DNA from: Trichopria drosophilae | Taxonomy: Eukaryota; Arthropoda; Insecta; Hymenoptera; Diapriidae | Reading direction: 5' to 3' | DNA: 64,000 nt | NCBI GenBank assembly: GCA_030407085.1 | Contig: CM059587.1 | Span: 39,549,501-39,613,500, forward strand | Shown here: in pieces, positions 12,395 to 24,150 of the stretch | Position numbering within the stretch: position 1 is the first letter of the stretch | How the letters are laid out: each line of letters begins with the position of its first letter | The notes under the pieces: model-generated | What the model was told of the DNA's origin: nothing | Databases searched by the model: none | The model's input: only the letters and a program-made list of their open reading frames with translations | Made by a program: the position numbers and the translations under genes

Positions 12395-14280
12395 TGAAGT
12401 TTTCAGTGTCCAAATAGTGGAAACCTCCTTTAGATGTCAAATTTCAGATACAAATTCAAACAAAAATTCAAAATTTTTTTGGCCATTTAGAATGTTGACT
12501 TTCAACAGTCTCTGACTATCTGAAATTAAACAAAACTTTTCAGCAAAATAATGTGCTCCTCAACGGGGTAATATTTTTAACCAATCGTATAGTGAAATGC
12601 AGATTATGATTAAACGTAAGTTGTCAATGAAACATGTAATGTATTGACATATCTTTTTTTAAATTTCTTGTACCCTGCCAAAAGAGTTATAAACCAAACT
12701 ATAAAATGTTATATAAATGCCTTATTTAACTGTTAGTAAATATTGTATAGGCGATAAATACATATTCTTGGCACTCTACGTTCAAGTGATTTTGAATATT
12801 CAATTATGGAATGTACATAAATCATTTTATACGTATAATAAGCGTTCCTCACGTTCTAAGTTTTTTTTTAAACAAATGTGCGTTTACGAAAGACCAAGTC
12901 GTTTTCGGGAACACGTCATGGACCTCAATTATTTTTTTGCATAACATGTCCTTAAATAAAATATTGAGAAATAACTTAATCATTTATGAAAAATATAAGG
13001 AAAATTGAAGCATTTATCCGACAATAAATTAAGCCACTTTACGTACATATGAATTTCAAAACGTTATAATGGAAAATGGTTAATACAAATGTTGATTTTA
13101 ATTTTCAGTTCTGGGGATTATATCACCTTTTAATGCATATTTGATTGGCAAATAAACATATATATTATTTCTTTATTTAATGCCAACGCACTTTACTAAT
13201 CTACCGTTAAACGTGAGCGCATTTATGAACGAGATCGTAAAATTCCATTTATACTCTACGCGAGGGAAAAAAGCTATTGAAAACTATTGGTTAAAAGTCA
13301 GTTTCCAATATTCATTATTGGATCACACGTAGTCGTTTAGTGAATAAACAGCACATTGTAGTATCTGTAAATAGTTTTGGATAGTTACTCTTCAGTAATA
13401 AATAGTGCAGCAATCACGAAAGAATCGTGTAATTATTTATTATAAATAATTTACCAATCTATTGTATTTAATGTAATGCAATTAGAAGGTTTGAAGAAGA
13501 GATTATTTGAATTGAAGTTGACTACAGAAATAGTTCGCTTTCAAAAGTTTTGTATTTCTTTACAACAGAAGTTATGCAGCTAAAAAGGTTCAAAAGATTA
13601 TGCAAGTTTATTTCTCTGAAATAAAAAAGAGTAATTTTTCTTTTATTTTACTCTAATAGTAGACCATATGTAACATACATTGCTTACATTGTCTTAAGGA
13701 TGAATTCTCATGTTCTAGACTAATTAGTAGGCTTATTTCACGATTTTTTTAATACAAAATAAGATAAAACCATATAAACTGTTTTTACATAACTTTACTC
13801 TTATTATGAAGTATAAAAGAAATTTTGAAGTATTTTTGGAGTTTTGTTGTTAACAATGTACGTTAAAGATCCCATGGCGACAGGTGGCTGACATAGGTGA
13901 TTGCACCTCTCTGCGTGCGTCATCTGAAACAAAATAATCCTGTTGTTTATTGTTCTGTATGCTTGCGGCTCTGGTATGAACTAGAGCAAAACATTTTCAT
14001 TGATAAATAACAAAATGGCGGTCTCGTAATCAAAAACATGTAAAAAGCACGTATATTTAATGAACAAAAAGCTATCTAAAAGAAATTTAATAATTGTCGT
14101 ACAGATCACAGCCGTGGATGTATATTAACAACATATTCAAACATGGAAGCGGTTGGATGGGCACTTTGTTTTTAAATCACCTATGCCATTGAACAAAATT
14201 TCATTTTGAGAAAAACGCGTTTAAAGTTACAAGATAATAATCAAGTATACGATGACTTAAAAATGTGTAAAGTGGATTAA
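12395..14280. other. AT-rich noncoding stretch
   Basis: No gene is supported. ATCACCTATG occurs in inverted orientation near 13890 and 14178, around a short AAAATGGCGG motif at 14013. This may be a decayed inverted-repeat element about 300 bp long. Confidence 0.35.
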
Positions 14281-14284
14281 AATA

Positions 14285-14440
14285 TTTTAGATGGGGTTTT
14301 TCGAAGTCGCTGATTATAAATATAAAATTCAAAATGAAGGATTCATTATGGTACAACAAAAATTTTAAATTCACGGGACAGGCTTAAAACAGATTGCTTA
14401 GAGGTTTTGCGGGTCGCTGATTACAAATCTGAACTTATTT
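14285..14440 (+). repeat. Copy of dispersed GTCGCTGATTA/AAAATGGCGG family
   Basis: This stretch holds GGGTTTTTCGAAGTCGCTGA and AAATTCAAAATGAAGGATTC, then a second GGGTCGCTGATTACAAATCT. The same word order recurs near 24910, 32700, 44370 and 59215 (plus) and in inverted form near 28750, 32820, 48980 and 59540, which defines a dispersed, strongly diverged family. Confidence 0.55.
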
Positions 14441-14480
14441 TTTAATAATTCGATATGATTAGTTTTTTATTTTATATTAT

Positions 14481-14845
14481 CGGCTTCGTGACTCAGGCGG
14501 TTAACGCACTGGACTACGAAGTCGTAGGTCGTGAGTTCGATCCCCGTCTGGTGAATAATTTTTCGATTTCGTTTCCAAGCAGCAGCTCGCTGTTGGTAAG
14601 ACGAGCCACGTTGTTTGTGTTTACGTTTCGAAAGTATTGTTTATCTGGCGGAAATCGACTCATGACCGCTGCTGTACTTTGTGTAGGTTTCTGCAGTCCT
14701 ACATTTCATACACAAATGTGAAGTATGGCGCCATCTGTCTAAGTCGATCTGCAGCTTTCGCAAAATCATAGTCAATAATAAGGCAACAATTGAGTAAAAA
14801 GGGCGAATCCGCCCGTTAATTAATTAATAAAAAAAAAAAAAAAAA
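14481..14845 (+). mobile_element. tRNA-derived SINE
   Basis: The 5' end carries RNA polymerase III internal promoter motifs: an A-box-like TGACTCAGGCGGTTAACGC near 14489 and a B-box GAGTTCGATCC at 14533-14543, at tRNA-like spacing. The anticodon loop position reads CTACGAA (ACG). The anticodon, T and acceptor stems do not pair properly, so this is a SINE head and not a working tRNA gene. A unique body of roughly 280 bp follows and ends in a run of 17 A (14829-14845), the usual SINE tail. Flanking target duplications were not obvious. Confidence 0.7.
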
Positions 14846-15277
14846 TTAATTGTGTACCCACCTGTAGAAAACTACTCACGTGTATAAAGTTGATAAATAA
14901 TTATAGACAAACAATACCATTGCAGCTGTCGCTCCATTCGCAACAGGCGATCCAGACTTCTTCTCGGCTGCAGTCTATATCCCTGTTATTATTTCGTATT
15001 TCTGTCTATAATTTACACACTACAGTCTCGAAATACATTGTACTTTTAAAATATATTAAAAAATGTAATGAGCTTTAAACATTATTTTAATATTATGAAT
15101 CCGAATCGTATATAACTTTTATTTCAATGATATCTGTTAGATTTTAATTGATATTTTAAAGTTTTTTTAAAGAGCTATCTTAAAATTTAACCCATGGTCT
15201 GCACGGTCAGTCTCTGCAGTGTTTGAACACAGATACCAGATGGACAATTTTGAAAACACACTGAGTACCCAATAGTA

Positions 15278-15566
15278 CAGTGGTCCCCTCAATATTTGCC
15301 TCATCGTCTTGTTTGTCCTTTTCTAATCCTCCCAATATTTGCCTAGTGAGGGAAAGAAATGTTTCCTCCACTCCGCCGACATAAAATTATAGAACGCGCA
15401 TGCGTCGACCAGAAGAAATCTGTTTAACCTTTCCTACATCGCGCAAGCGTGATGTCGCCACAGAATTACCGCACCGTGAAAAGTGGTGGGGAACAGCAAT
15501 CGAGGGGTAAGGCAAATATTGGGACGGACCTAGCGGCAAATATTAGGGGGTATCAAATATTGGGAA
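15278..15566. mobile_element. Pogo-like element with CAAATATTGGGA words
   Basis: It begins CAGTGGTCCCCTCAATATTT after a TA (15276-15277), matching the cap of the 12160 and 43424 elements. The interior has at least five copies of GGCAAATATTGGGA or its complement. The right terminus is not clear: the words run on to about 15566 and touch copy 1 of the three-copy repeat. That end may be lost or diverged. Confidence 0.5.
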
Positions 15567-15840
15567 GGCAAACTCGATCGAACTCCCAATATGGCGGCCT
15601 ATACTCAGCTGATTCCCCTGCACATACTGTCGCAATTGTATACAAAGCCACTAGGAACATCAAAGCTTAATTTCGAAAGAAAATTCGTTTACGTTTACAG
15701 GCTCACGTGCGCATTTTGTCGAATGGATAGATATTTATATATTATATAAATTTGATATGGTATTTTCAGTTTTCAGTCATTGCTTTATGTAATTTTAACT
15801 ATATGTTAGTGGTCTAACTGGTATTCAAGAATGCATGCAT
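15556..15840 (+). repeat. Three-copy repeat, copy 1 (uninterrupted)
   Basis: This is homologous by eye to 47528-47960 (plus) and 54345-54530 (minus). Shared words in order are TCCCAATATGGCGG, CTCAGCTGATT, TGCACA, a TTTACAATGCCGCT equivalent, CTTAATTTCGAAAGA, GATATGGTATTTTCAGT and TTAGTGGTCTA. It lacks the MITE that splits copy 2, so it preserves the empty site near 15724-15733. Its terminal structure and origin are unknown. It is noncoding as far as I can see. Confidence 0.6.
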
Positions 15841-16454
15841 ATTTCTATAGCAAGATCCTGCCAAACAGATATACCCAGCCGCTAGAATAATGGGTTGCTC
15901 AACCAGCCAAATCTCTACCAGAGATATTCCGAGTATTTTAATGACGCCGTTCTGTTTTCGATTTTAATCGAAATGAACGTTTATAATCCTTCATAAGCAT
16001 TAACAAAAAGAGATTATGGAACCTTTCCCGTAAAAATTAGAGCTGTAATCAAGTAGTTTTGCAAAAAGTTAGATAATTCTTTGAGGAAAAATTAAAAAAT
16101 TTTTTCAAGATGTTCAGTCGTTAATGTAAAAATTATGTTCTGATATCCTAAACTACAGAACATTTCGATAACGTTCACAGAAGATTTTCCCGCGTTGAGC
16201 AATTTCGAACTGTAATATTAACCCTTACAGGGTGCTGAATGTAATGTGCAACTATTTTGAGACTTCTCTCTAGGATATACTATATTAGCCTTCATCGGTA
16301 ATCCAAATCTACATTAATAGTGCTAAATCCTTAATAATAAAATAATTTATATTTACAAGAAATATTACCTTTGCCTTGGAATAATTTACTGGTGGAATGT
16401 TTATTTTACGACTGTCCATATAACTTGAGGAAGTTCTGCAAAGTGTAAAATTAT

Positions 16455-16700
16455 ATATTCATTAACGTTGGTGCCCGAAACGGAGAAGCAAAACGGCTTC
16501 GCATGCAAGTCTACGTTCCAGAAATCGGAAACGTTCATAATGAATCGACCGATCCGTTTAACCGTAATTATCTAACCGCTATCCGATGATTACTCGATGC
16601 TGTGATTGCAGTGGTAAATAGGACCGTGTTCTATTTCACCCTTTCCAGGTGCGAACCTGTTCAGTATTACTCGTGATTGACAAGCGGAATAGATAAATAG
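16455..16700. other. Base-balanced island, possible exon or enhancer
   Basis: This is a unique, CpG-containing patch within AT-rich DNA. Two plus-strand frames are open for about 40 codons each. A strong pyrimidine tract and acceptor (TTTCACCCTTTCCAG, ending at 16648) and a moderate donor (GTAAAT at 16614) are present but lie in the wrong order to make a single exon. It could be regulatory DNA or a small exon. Confidence 0.25.
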
Positions 16701-17072
16701 ATTAATATTCTTGTTATACTCAGGAATATTTTCACATTTTCAATTACAGTTTTTTGGCTAACATAAATTCATAACAGCATACGCTGTCCATTTTTTATAT
16801 GCTGCATTTTACATCGATTCTACACCAAAAAGTTTATAAATGTTTTGAAGTTTGTAACTTGGCATAATCTATCCTTTGAAGGTATTAAATGAAATTTATA
16901 AGTATTGTTGAAAAAATAAAAACAATGGAAAAGAGATTTTGAAACTGTTACATTTCTTGTTTTGAATTTAGCTTCAGCTATTTATACTTCAAATTTATGT
17001 AAAAATATCTACGTACATGTACTGATATGTAACTTTTTAACTGAAAAACAAACGTTATACTAAAACCCATTA

Positions 17073-17990
17073 GGGGAGCCGGGGGTGTACCGCTCACCTA
17101 AGGAAAGTACTGCTTTTAATAAATGCATAAATAATTTCAGATTTGTTTATAAAGCCCCAACAGTAATATACAAAAAAAATCTGAATTTTTACTAACGCTA
17201 AACGTATTGAATTATAGAATTTAATAAATATCAATGATCCAACAGGATCTCCTGTCAATGTGGGTAATACCGCTCACTAAATTTAAGTTGTTAAACTTAT
17301 TCTTATTTACTTATAAACAATGTAATGAAGATGCAATGAAGATGTATTGAAGAAATGTGGGTATAGGCAATGAAAATTGTAAAGAAGAATGTATTCAAAT
17401 TAATGATTCATAAATAATGAGTGTACCTAACCTATGAAATTCAATGATACTATAAATCCATTTGTTGTTAACTCACTTATGTACATTCAATGTATATGAT
17501 TAATTACAAGAAGTTCCATTTCAGATATACATTATTTTAGTGCTTTCTGTACATTTATTTAATCAACAATATGTAAAATATGTCATAAACTTTCTGAGCG
17601 GTGTTACCCACTATCACGCCGCGTTCAAAAGTAATGAATAATTATAAATCAATGTTGTTTTTAGTAGTTTACCAAATGCCATTTGATAATTAACAGTACT
17701 ACGAGCCTATTTTTTCATATTTTTTCCCATTGGGTACTATAGTAAAAAGATGGAAAACCGTATATTGCAAAGACCAATTCTTATCATATTTATGTCAACT
17801 ACGTTACAAAACATTCAAATGTTTTTTTAATCAACTTTTAGCAGTGATCAATGTAAATTTTTTGTTGAAAATAGATTTTGAAATAAAGTTCTTTAATAAA
17901 AAAATATAAAAAATCAATTTAACTTAACGGAAGGTTGAGAAATATGAGTGAGCGGAATTACCCACTGAGCGGTACAACCCCCGTCACCCC
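17073..17990. mobile_element. TA-flanked TIR element with ACCGCTCA words
   Basis: The left terminus GGGGAGCCGGGGGTGTACCG is matched in inverted orientation by the right one (CGGTACAACCCCCGTCACCC then C), with TA on both sides (17071-17072 and 17991-17992). Subterminal words GGGTAATACCGCTCAC recur near 17265, 17597 (inverted) and 17945 (inverted). The core is AT-rich and noncoding. At 918 bp it is a non-autonomous DNA transposon. Confidence 0.75.
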
Positions 17991-17999
17991 TAATGTCAA

Positions 18000-19035
18000 A
18001 AACTGATATTTTCTAGATCCACTTTAAATAGATAATTTCGTAATAAAACAAAAGATAACAAAAATTAAAAGAAAATATCCTACTACTTTCGAGGTTGTTA
18101 TTTTCAATTGTGCAGTTCAAATATGTCTAAAATTTCAATTTATTTATAATTTTGCTTAAATAAATACAAAATATGATGTTATTAAAGGAATTTATTGTTT
18201 AAATTCAAATTTTCTCCCACATATCGCGTTTAAAATGAGTAAAAATTATTATAGTCGTGGACGCGATAGTTGTACTTAAATTACGCTGGTGGATTTTTAA
18301 AATTTTAGGATGCACAACCAAGATGGCGCTGGTTGATTTGGCGCCCTTGCTTTCTTTATTTCAAGTGGCTTGAATTAATGAGTTTTCCTATTGAGGGAGG
18401 ACCTGCAAGGTCGGAGAGGAATTTTATAAAATGATCCCTTATATCATCGCATTAGAAACATTAGTTACCGTTGGTAAACCGCAATCGAATTTTCATCTTA
18501 TAGTAACCAAAAATTTATGAATCAGTAGGGTTTGGTATGAAAACAGAATCCTCAACCACATCATTATCATCTTCAAACATTTTGTCACGAGGCGACTTCT
18601 TTAGTTTACCTGACTGCGATGCTAACCTACGTGACATAATGTTGACATACATTCAGAACGTAACATTTACTTATGTGCTAATTGAATTTCACTTCTACAG
18701 CGAGAAAGATAAAGAACGCTTTTGACAGAAACTGCACCTAATGGAGGCTTTCTCAACGACTCATACAAAGACTCTATAAAGGTACTGTACAATGTTATAA
18801 TTAATAATTTAAATTAATAACAATGCCATGTCCAAATTTCCTGCCCTACAGTAAATTACTCCAAAACGGAGGTATCTTTCGAAGTGCGTATAACATATTT
18901 GACCCGCCATTTTGAATTTGAACATGATGAACTCCAATTCGCATTAATTGCCCTCAACAATATATAAATTGTTTGTTTCATGCGTTTTTATCTAAAACGG
19001 ATGTGTTTGCTGAGATGCGCCCGACACAATTCAGT
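18000..19035. other. Noncoding stretch
   Basis: No gene is supported. A more base-balanced patch lies at 18280-18480. The plus-strand frame at 18537-18725 has no family resemblance and no splice context. Confidence 0.3.
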
Positions 19036-19039
19036 CGTC

Positions 19040-20420
19040 ATTTTGACACTTTCGTATAAAAATTTAAGATTCTTTGGAATAAAAAAGTTTTCTGTATTTT
19101 CTGAGTTTTGGAGGCTGTATTGAAAAATCTCTAAGTCACAAACGATTGACGTCAGACTTGAAAAGACCAGACTAAGAAACTATAGGATAAAAATAAATTA
19201 GCATTCATCTTTTCCGACGGCAACTATTGTTTTCAACGCGATGAAATAAGCGACCATTTTATGGAATTCTGAGCATAACTACGAGTTAAATAGGCGAAGA
19301 GAATTCCTGGCTACTTAATTCCATAACGCCGGAGATGTCAGAAATTGTCGCAGGTTTTTATATCAATAATTTTCACAGAAAGCGTCTATGAAATTTTTGG
19401 AAGTGTTTATATCCTGCAGTTTTGAAGAAAGCTCTATCTGAATGTGACCGCCATTTTTACATCAATTTAGACATTCTTTCAATATGGCGCCTTGAAAAGA
19501 AAAAAACGCGAAAAACGTTTTTTATATAAAATGTCAGTTTTTAATATAAAAGTGTTCCATCGAATAGCGCTTTTGGATCTCATGGTATAATGCCTTGTAA
19601 TTTATAATTGTGTAATGACTTATAAAACAAGTAAAAATGGCAGATTCAATATAAAGCTATCTTGGCGAAAAGACCGCTTCTGTGTATAACGTTTTTGTAA
19701 ATGAACAAGACTTAATAAAAATTAGTGGCAGTTTTTATTTATCTTAGTTTATGAAGGCGTTGTCAGATTTTCAAAATTCAAAACGGCGGATGCAATGTGG
19801 GGACTAAAATTAAAAAATTTCCATCGATTTTTATGCAAATTTATTTCAAAATGTTTATATACTTCCAGATTATGAACGCGTGTACGATTTGCAAAATTTA
19901 AAATGGCGGGTTATTTTTATCAACTGTTGTATTACTGTCATTTTGAGTTTCCACATTACGAATAGATTATGTTGTCCGATGTTCAAAACTCAGTTATTTT
20001 CAACATTCAGTTAGTCTGACATTTTGAATTTTTTAAATCGGACAACAGATTCAAAATGTCGGATCCCAAAAACAATCCGATATAAAATTTGCAAAAACTC
20101 GATGGAAATGTTCAAATTATAGTCCGCCATTTTGCCTTTTCAAATTGGACACTTAGTTCGTAATTCTGAAATAAAAATTCTAAAAAATTCTGTAGCAAAA
20201 TTTTATAAAATTGGATGGAACATTTTGGTCGAAATTTTGCATCCCCCAATTTGAATTTTGAAAATTCTACAACTCCTCTTGATTTAAAAAATAAAAAGCC
20301 TCATACTGATTATCATTAACAATTGTACACTTGCAAAAACTTTGTGTGGAGAATCTGTTGTCCGATTTTGAAAATGCGAAATGGCCAACTAACTAAATTT
20401 TGAAAATTGGACAACGCAAT
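19040..20420. repeat. Long degenerate block of AAAATGGCGG family
   Basis: Words such as GTCATTTTGAATTTTTCAAA, CAAAATGGCGGATGCAATGT and CCGCCATTTT recur about every 60 to 120 bp in both orientations, with TTCGTATAAAAATTTAAG-type spacers. This is probably several nested or decayed copies of the dispersed family described at 14285. No coding region is supported. Confidence 0.5.
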
Positions 20421-20548
20421 CTGTCAGCCAAATCTATATACAAGAAAAGCTCGTATGTAGTAAAAAATATCCTGAAAATGCATTACATGCAATTTGTATT
20501 TATTTCTCCTATTCATATGTCATTTGAAGTATATTTTAAACTTCTGTT

Positions 20549-21230
20549 ACTTCGACCCAGACTAAGTCTGGACGAAGTATTGAATTTGGTCACTTCGGGC
20601 AAAAAAATTACCCTATAGTTTTTCATCAAATGTCGACGTTTCAGACCCTAAGGAACCCAAAGCAAGAATAAAAAAATTGGTGTCCGTTAGGTTGTACGTC
20701 CGTCCGTCCGTGGGCAAAATTTTGTATACGCGATATCTCGCGACTGGCAGGGCGAATTTAAAAAGTACAAACGGATTTGGGTTTCTCTTGGCCAAACTTA
20801 GATCTGATTAGTTTTTGGAGACAATGCATACTAGATTATGGGGAGGTTTAACAAAAAAACGCTCAAAAACACGTTTTTCCATTTTTTAACAAAAAATACA
20901 AATCGTACAAAAAAATGTTTCAAACAAAAAATATAGAACATCGAATTCTCTACAAAAAAGCTTGTATTCATTTCTTCGTAAAATCAACGATAATGCCGTA
21001 AAAAGCAAATTAACATAAATTGTACATACACATATACAATGCATATGTATGTATATTATATACATTACATGAAAAACAGAGACACAGAAGAAGCAGGGGA
21101 GTGAGGCGGGTATCAGGGGGGGGGGGGCTAACTTTAAAAATTTGATTAATTTTTGTTTATTTAAGCATCAGTGTGAACAAGACGTGCTCATTTATCACTG
21201 CTTCGGCTGATCTGCGGTCGGGGTCGAAGT
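20549..21230. mobile_element. Hairpin-capped inverted-repeat element
   Basis: The left end is a compact hairpin, ACTTCGACCCAGACT facing AGTCTGGACGAAGT. The right end (21201-21230) is an inverted relative, CTTCGGCTGATC ... GGGGTCGAAGT. Between them are GTCCGTCCGTCCGTGGGC and TATACGCGATATCTCGCGAC, then an AT-rich core with a G-run at 21116-21127. No protein is encoded. Helitron-like or foldback transposons are possible; the class is open. Confidence 0.5.
21116..21127 (+). repeat. Homopolymer G run (12)
   Basis: Twelve consecutive G bases, notable in AT-rich DNA and a likely site of length variation. Confidence 0.9.
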
Positions 21231-21253
21231 TTTGAAAATGCTCATTTTCAATT

Positions 21254-21715
21254 TTAATATAGGGTGAATATGCCAATGAATGGACGACTACCAATGAATG
21301 GACGATTTTCTACATATTTCTATTTCTTATGAATGTATGATGCACAACATGCAACAAAATACATATTTTTATGTTCTTTGAACATTCAAAACAATATTTA
21401 CTATTGATCTTCCAGTGTTTATTATTTTGTAAAATCAAAGCAAAGTTTTAAAGCCATCCAAAACTGGTACTGAAAACGTCCCATTTGATTTAACCCGCCT
21501 ATTTATTCGGGTTTAGCGGATTTTTGTACGTATGAAGACGAGGTTAATAATTAAATAAAATCAAAGGTTGAACTACACGGTCATAAAGAGCAGAGTCTAA
21601 CGATTCTAATGGTGGTATCATAATTCAATTTTCATAAAAGAATTCAAAAGTTACAATCGATCAAAGTGTGAAAAATGCTTAACCGTCAATTCATTGGCAT
21701 ATTCACCCTATTTAA
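21254..21715. mobile_element. TTAA-flanked MITE
   Basis: TTAA at 21254-21257 and 21712-21715 bounds inverted termini ATAGGGTGAATATGCCAATG, which match over more than 20 bases (left continues AATGGACG, right AATTGACG). AATGAATGGACG is repeated just inside the left end. TTAA duplication is the hallmark of piggyBac-type transposition. There is no coding capacity. Confidence 0.75.
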
Positions 21716-22290
21716 GGAACAAGATATTGTTACAATATATGTATAGAAACTACTCGAACCTAACGATGCTAGAACTACCCTCTGCCGCCTTCTTTTCTGG
21801 CAGTGTTAAAATGGGAATATTCCCGGAAGCATCAGCCTTTCGTCAGGGAACAGCAATACGAATTCAGCCAAAATTGTAGGCACCCGGGTCGAAGGCATCT
21901 AGTTTCATTTCAATTTTTTTCGCATTTTTCATTTTTACAATTTCGTTTGTTAATTTTTGGTACTTTTCAACTTCATTTCAATTCTTGTAACCGAATTTAC
22001 GAAAGCTGTATTATACGATAGTTCCATTAGTAGTTTTTTGAGAATAGATTAAGCTTTAATACTTTTATATATAAATCGGGAGAATATAATTTGTACTACC
22101 CTCTTTACCATACAACATATATTATCAGACATTCGACAGTTTCCTTTGTGTTTTTAGCATTATTCAGAGGAGACGTAACAATAAATTATTACGATGGTTG
22201 ATGTATTATCTTATACCTCTCAAATCTTACTTTGACTTTGAATGGATCAAGTTTCTGTATTATTTAATGCATAAAATAATTCATACTTTC

Positions 22291-22515
22291 TTATTTCTTG
22301 TTGAGGCTGCTTTTCACGTTATTCCACGAGTAAAATCTGTGCTCTCTCGTATAATCTGCTGCATGCATTGGCAAGCTATTATATGAATATATACGGAGCT
22401 TTTCAAGCATTAATGCGGAGTATTTGTGAAAGGCTTTTACTTGCTGATCGATGTTTACATCGGTGTCTACACTGAACATTTTCGTCAAACGAATATCGGT
22501 TGTTTCATATACCAT
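22291..22515 (-). CDS. Unrecognised 74-codon open frame
   Basis: A minus-strand frame starts at ATG (22515) and has a globular-looking amino-acid mix, for example DTDVNIDQQVKAFHKYSALM near residues 17-36. I do not recognise a family. No promoter or splice context was found, and a word element starts about 60 bp from its 5' side (22577). It may be a relic exon or chance. Confidence 0.18.
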   Translation of the reverse strand: MVYETTDIRLTKMFSVDTDVNIDQQVKAFHKYSALMLEKLRIYSYNSLPMHAADYTREHRFYSWNNVKSSLNKK

Positions 22516-22576
22516 GTTTTTCGAAATTTAGTGAACTATATAACAAAGAGTGTTTGGTTTCTATTACGAAATGGTA

Positions 22577-23134
22577 AACTCCCTACTAATTTTTTACTGC
22601 CTTGAGATGATGTAGTAAATTTCTACTAATCGAATTAGAAAAAACTTGGTTGCTTACAGGAAACTACTAATTGTAACGTAGTTTTTAGTGACCAATTGAA
22701 TTAGTGAAATTCTTGCGTAAAAAGAAATTTATTCTTAAAGTTACCAAACTTGTATATTAATTAATAATATTGTAAATTCGAGGGACTGCGGCATCACTTC
22801 ACGATTCAAAAGTGCATTTAATTTTCGGTTAAAAATGTATAAATACTTATTGATATCGAGGAATAGTCAAAACTTAACAATTTTACCGCACCTTTATACT
22901 GAAAACCATTCTTTAGAACCTTTCATAATCCTTACCTAATTCAAACATTGAAAACAAACAACTAACTCAAATAGTAAAACAGAATTACTATTTAAATAGT
23001 AGAAGGGATCTACTAATAATTGTAATTAGTAAGCCCTAACTTATACATTTTACTAAGTAAAATAGTAAAATACTAGTCAAAACTTTTCCGACTAGTTGAA
23101 TTAGTCAAAATTTGATTAATTCAAATTTAGAGAG
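22577..23134. mobile_element. Word element: ACTAATT/AATTAGT interior, CTCTCTAAATT right cap
   Basis: The right terminus is the complement of CTCTCTAAATTTGAATTA followed by TA, the cap seen at 9136, 47694 and 61787. The left terminus (near 22577, ACTCCCTACTAATTT) is a poorer match. The interior consists largely of ACTAATTGAATTAGT-type words, TAGTAAA and their complements, quite unlike the AGTGAATTTTCACT words of the other elements with this cap. Confidence 0.5.
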
Positions 23135-23139
23135 TATGT

Positions 23140-24000
23140 GGACTACAAGGCGAATGTTTTATAAAATGTTATTTACTTTTTTCTGATTTTTAAAGTGCGG
23201 CTTTGAATAAGGATATCGATTCTTAACTTCGGGATTATTTAGATAAAAAGTAGTTTTAAGGAAAACCGACACAAAATAGAATTCAATCATGATCTATAAT
23301 GTAATTCTTGACCTTTAGGGATTTACTGAAAAATACCGAACCTTGAAGCTTTTTAAAATAGTTCACGAGAAAAATTTATAAGTTTGATAATTATGCCGTT
23401 TAATCGGAAGATACCGTCAATTACTCGATAATGATCTCAAATCCAGATGACAAATGCGGTTGTTATTTTGTAAATTCTATTTGGCTCATAGACTAACCCT
23501 TTTTTCTGAAATGCCCTACATTGTATACTTATTTCATCGGGCGTGTTCTCAAGGAAAAAATCATCGAATCGTTCTGGAATAACCATGTCTATTGTATTCT
23601 TTCCCGATCTTTCGAAATCCATTCTCAGATTGACGCTATCAATTGCTATTTTTGCACAATGGCGTCTTAAACGTAAAAAACGTGATTTTTAAAATTTGTT
23701 TTCCAGATAATTGTATTTTTCAGCATTAATCCGTAAGGATAATCCTATACATATATGGTGGCATAAATAGTTATACTAAAAGTTAGGTCAATTTTAAATC
23801 GAAATTCAAGATGAGGTCTTCATCACTTATCTCGCAAGCAAAATTTTACAATGACTGTCCAGTCAAAGTGTCTGGATGAATTTTGTTGTAATTTTGTATA
23901 CGAATATTTTTGAAGTTGATGATATAAAACTGCTGTTAGATTTCTAAAATTCAAAATGGCGGATCCAGTATGGCGGAAGAATTTTTAATCGATTGGTCGG
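23140..24000. other. Noncoding stretch ending in a dispersed-family copy
   Basis: No gene is supported. AAATTCAAAATGGCGGATCC at about 23949-23968, followed by a second GGCGG, belongs to the dispersed family described at 14285. Confidence 0.4.
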
Positions 24001-24029
24001 ATTTGTTCGAATTTCACACAAAAAAAAAG

Positions 24030-24150
24030 TTAGCTACAGCACAGCAAAGGAATGACAGTTAAGAACTGACAGCAAACGAGTTAGCTTTACGAGCTAACTA
24101 TTTTTTGGCTGAGGTAAGTTAGCAATAGCAGTTAACATTTTCGCTATAAC
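24030..24150. repeat. GTTAGCTA word block
   Basis: A short block in which GTTAGCTA, ACGAGCTAACT, AAGTTAGCAATAGC and CAGTTAAC recur in both orientations within about 120 bp. It resembles the other word blocks, but no cap was identified. Confidence 0.45.

Noticed and set aside
12220..12417. 65-codon plus-strand frame with HYQR repeats
   Set aside because: The repeats are the GCGACAYTAT words of the pogo-like MITE.
14481..14555. Functional tRNA-Arg gene
   Set aside because: Internal promoter boxes are present but the anticodon, T and acceptor stems do not pair, and an A-tailed SINE body follows.
16218..16238. TTAACCCTTACAGGGTGC, another possible piggyBac end
   Set aside because: Solo motif with no matching right end.
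16468..16485. TGGTGCCCGAAAC, resembling an LTR-retrotransposon primer-binding site
   Set aside because: No LTR pair, no polypurine tract and no gag-pol frame nearby. It lies in a unique base-balanced island.
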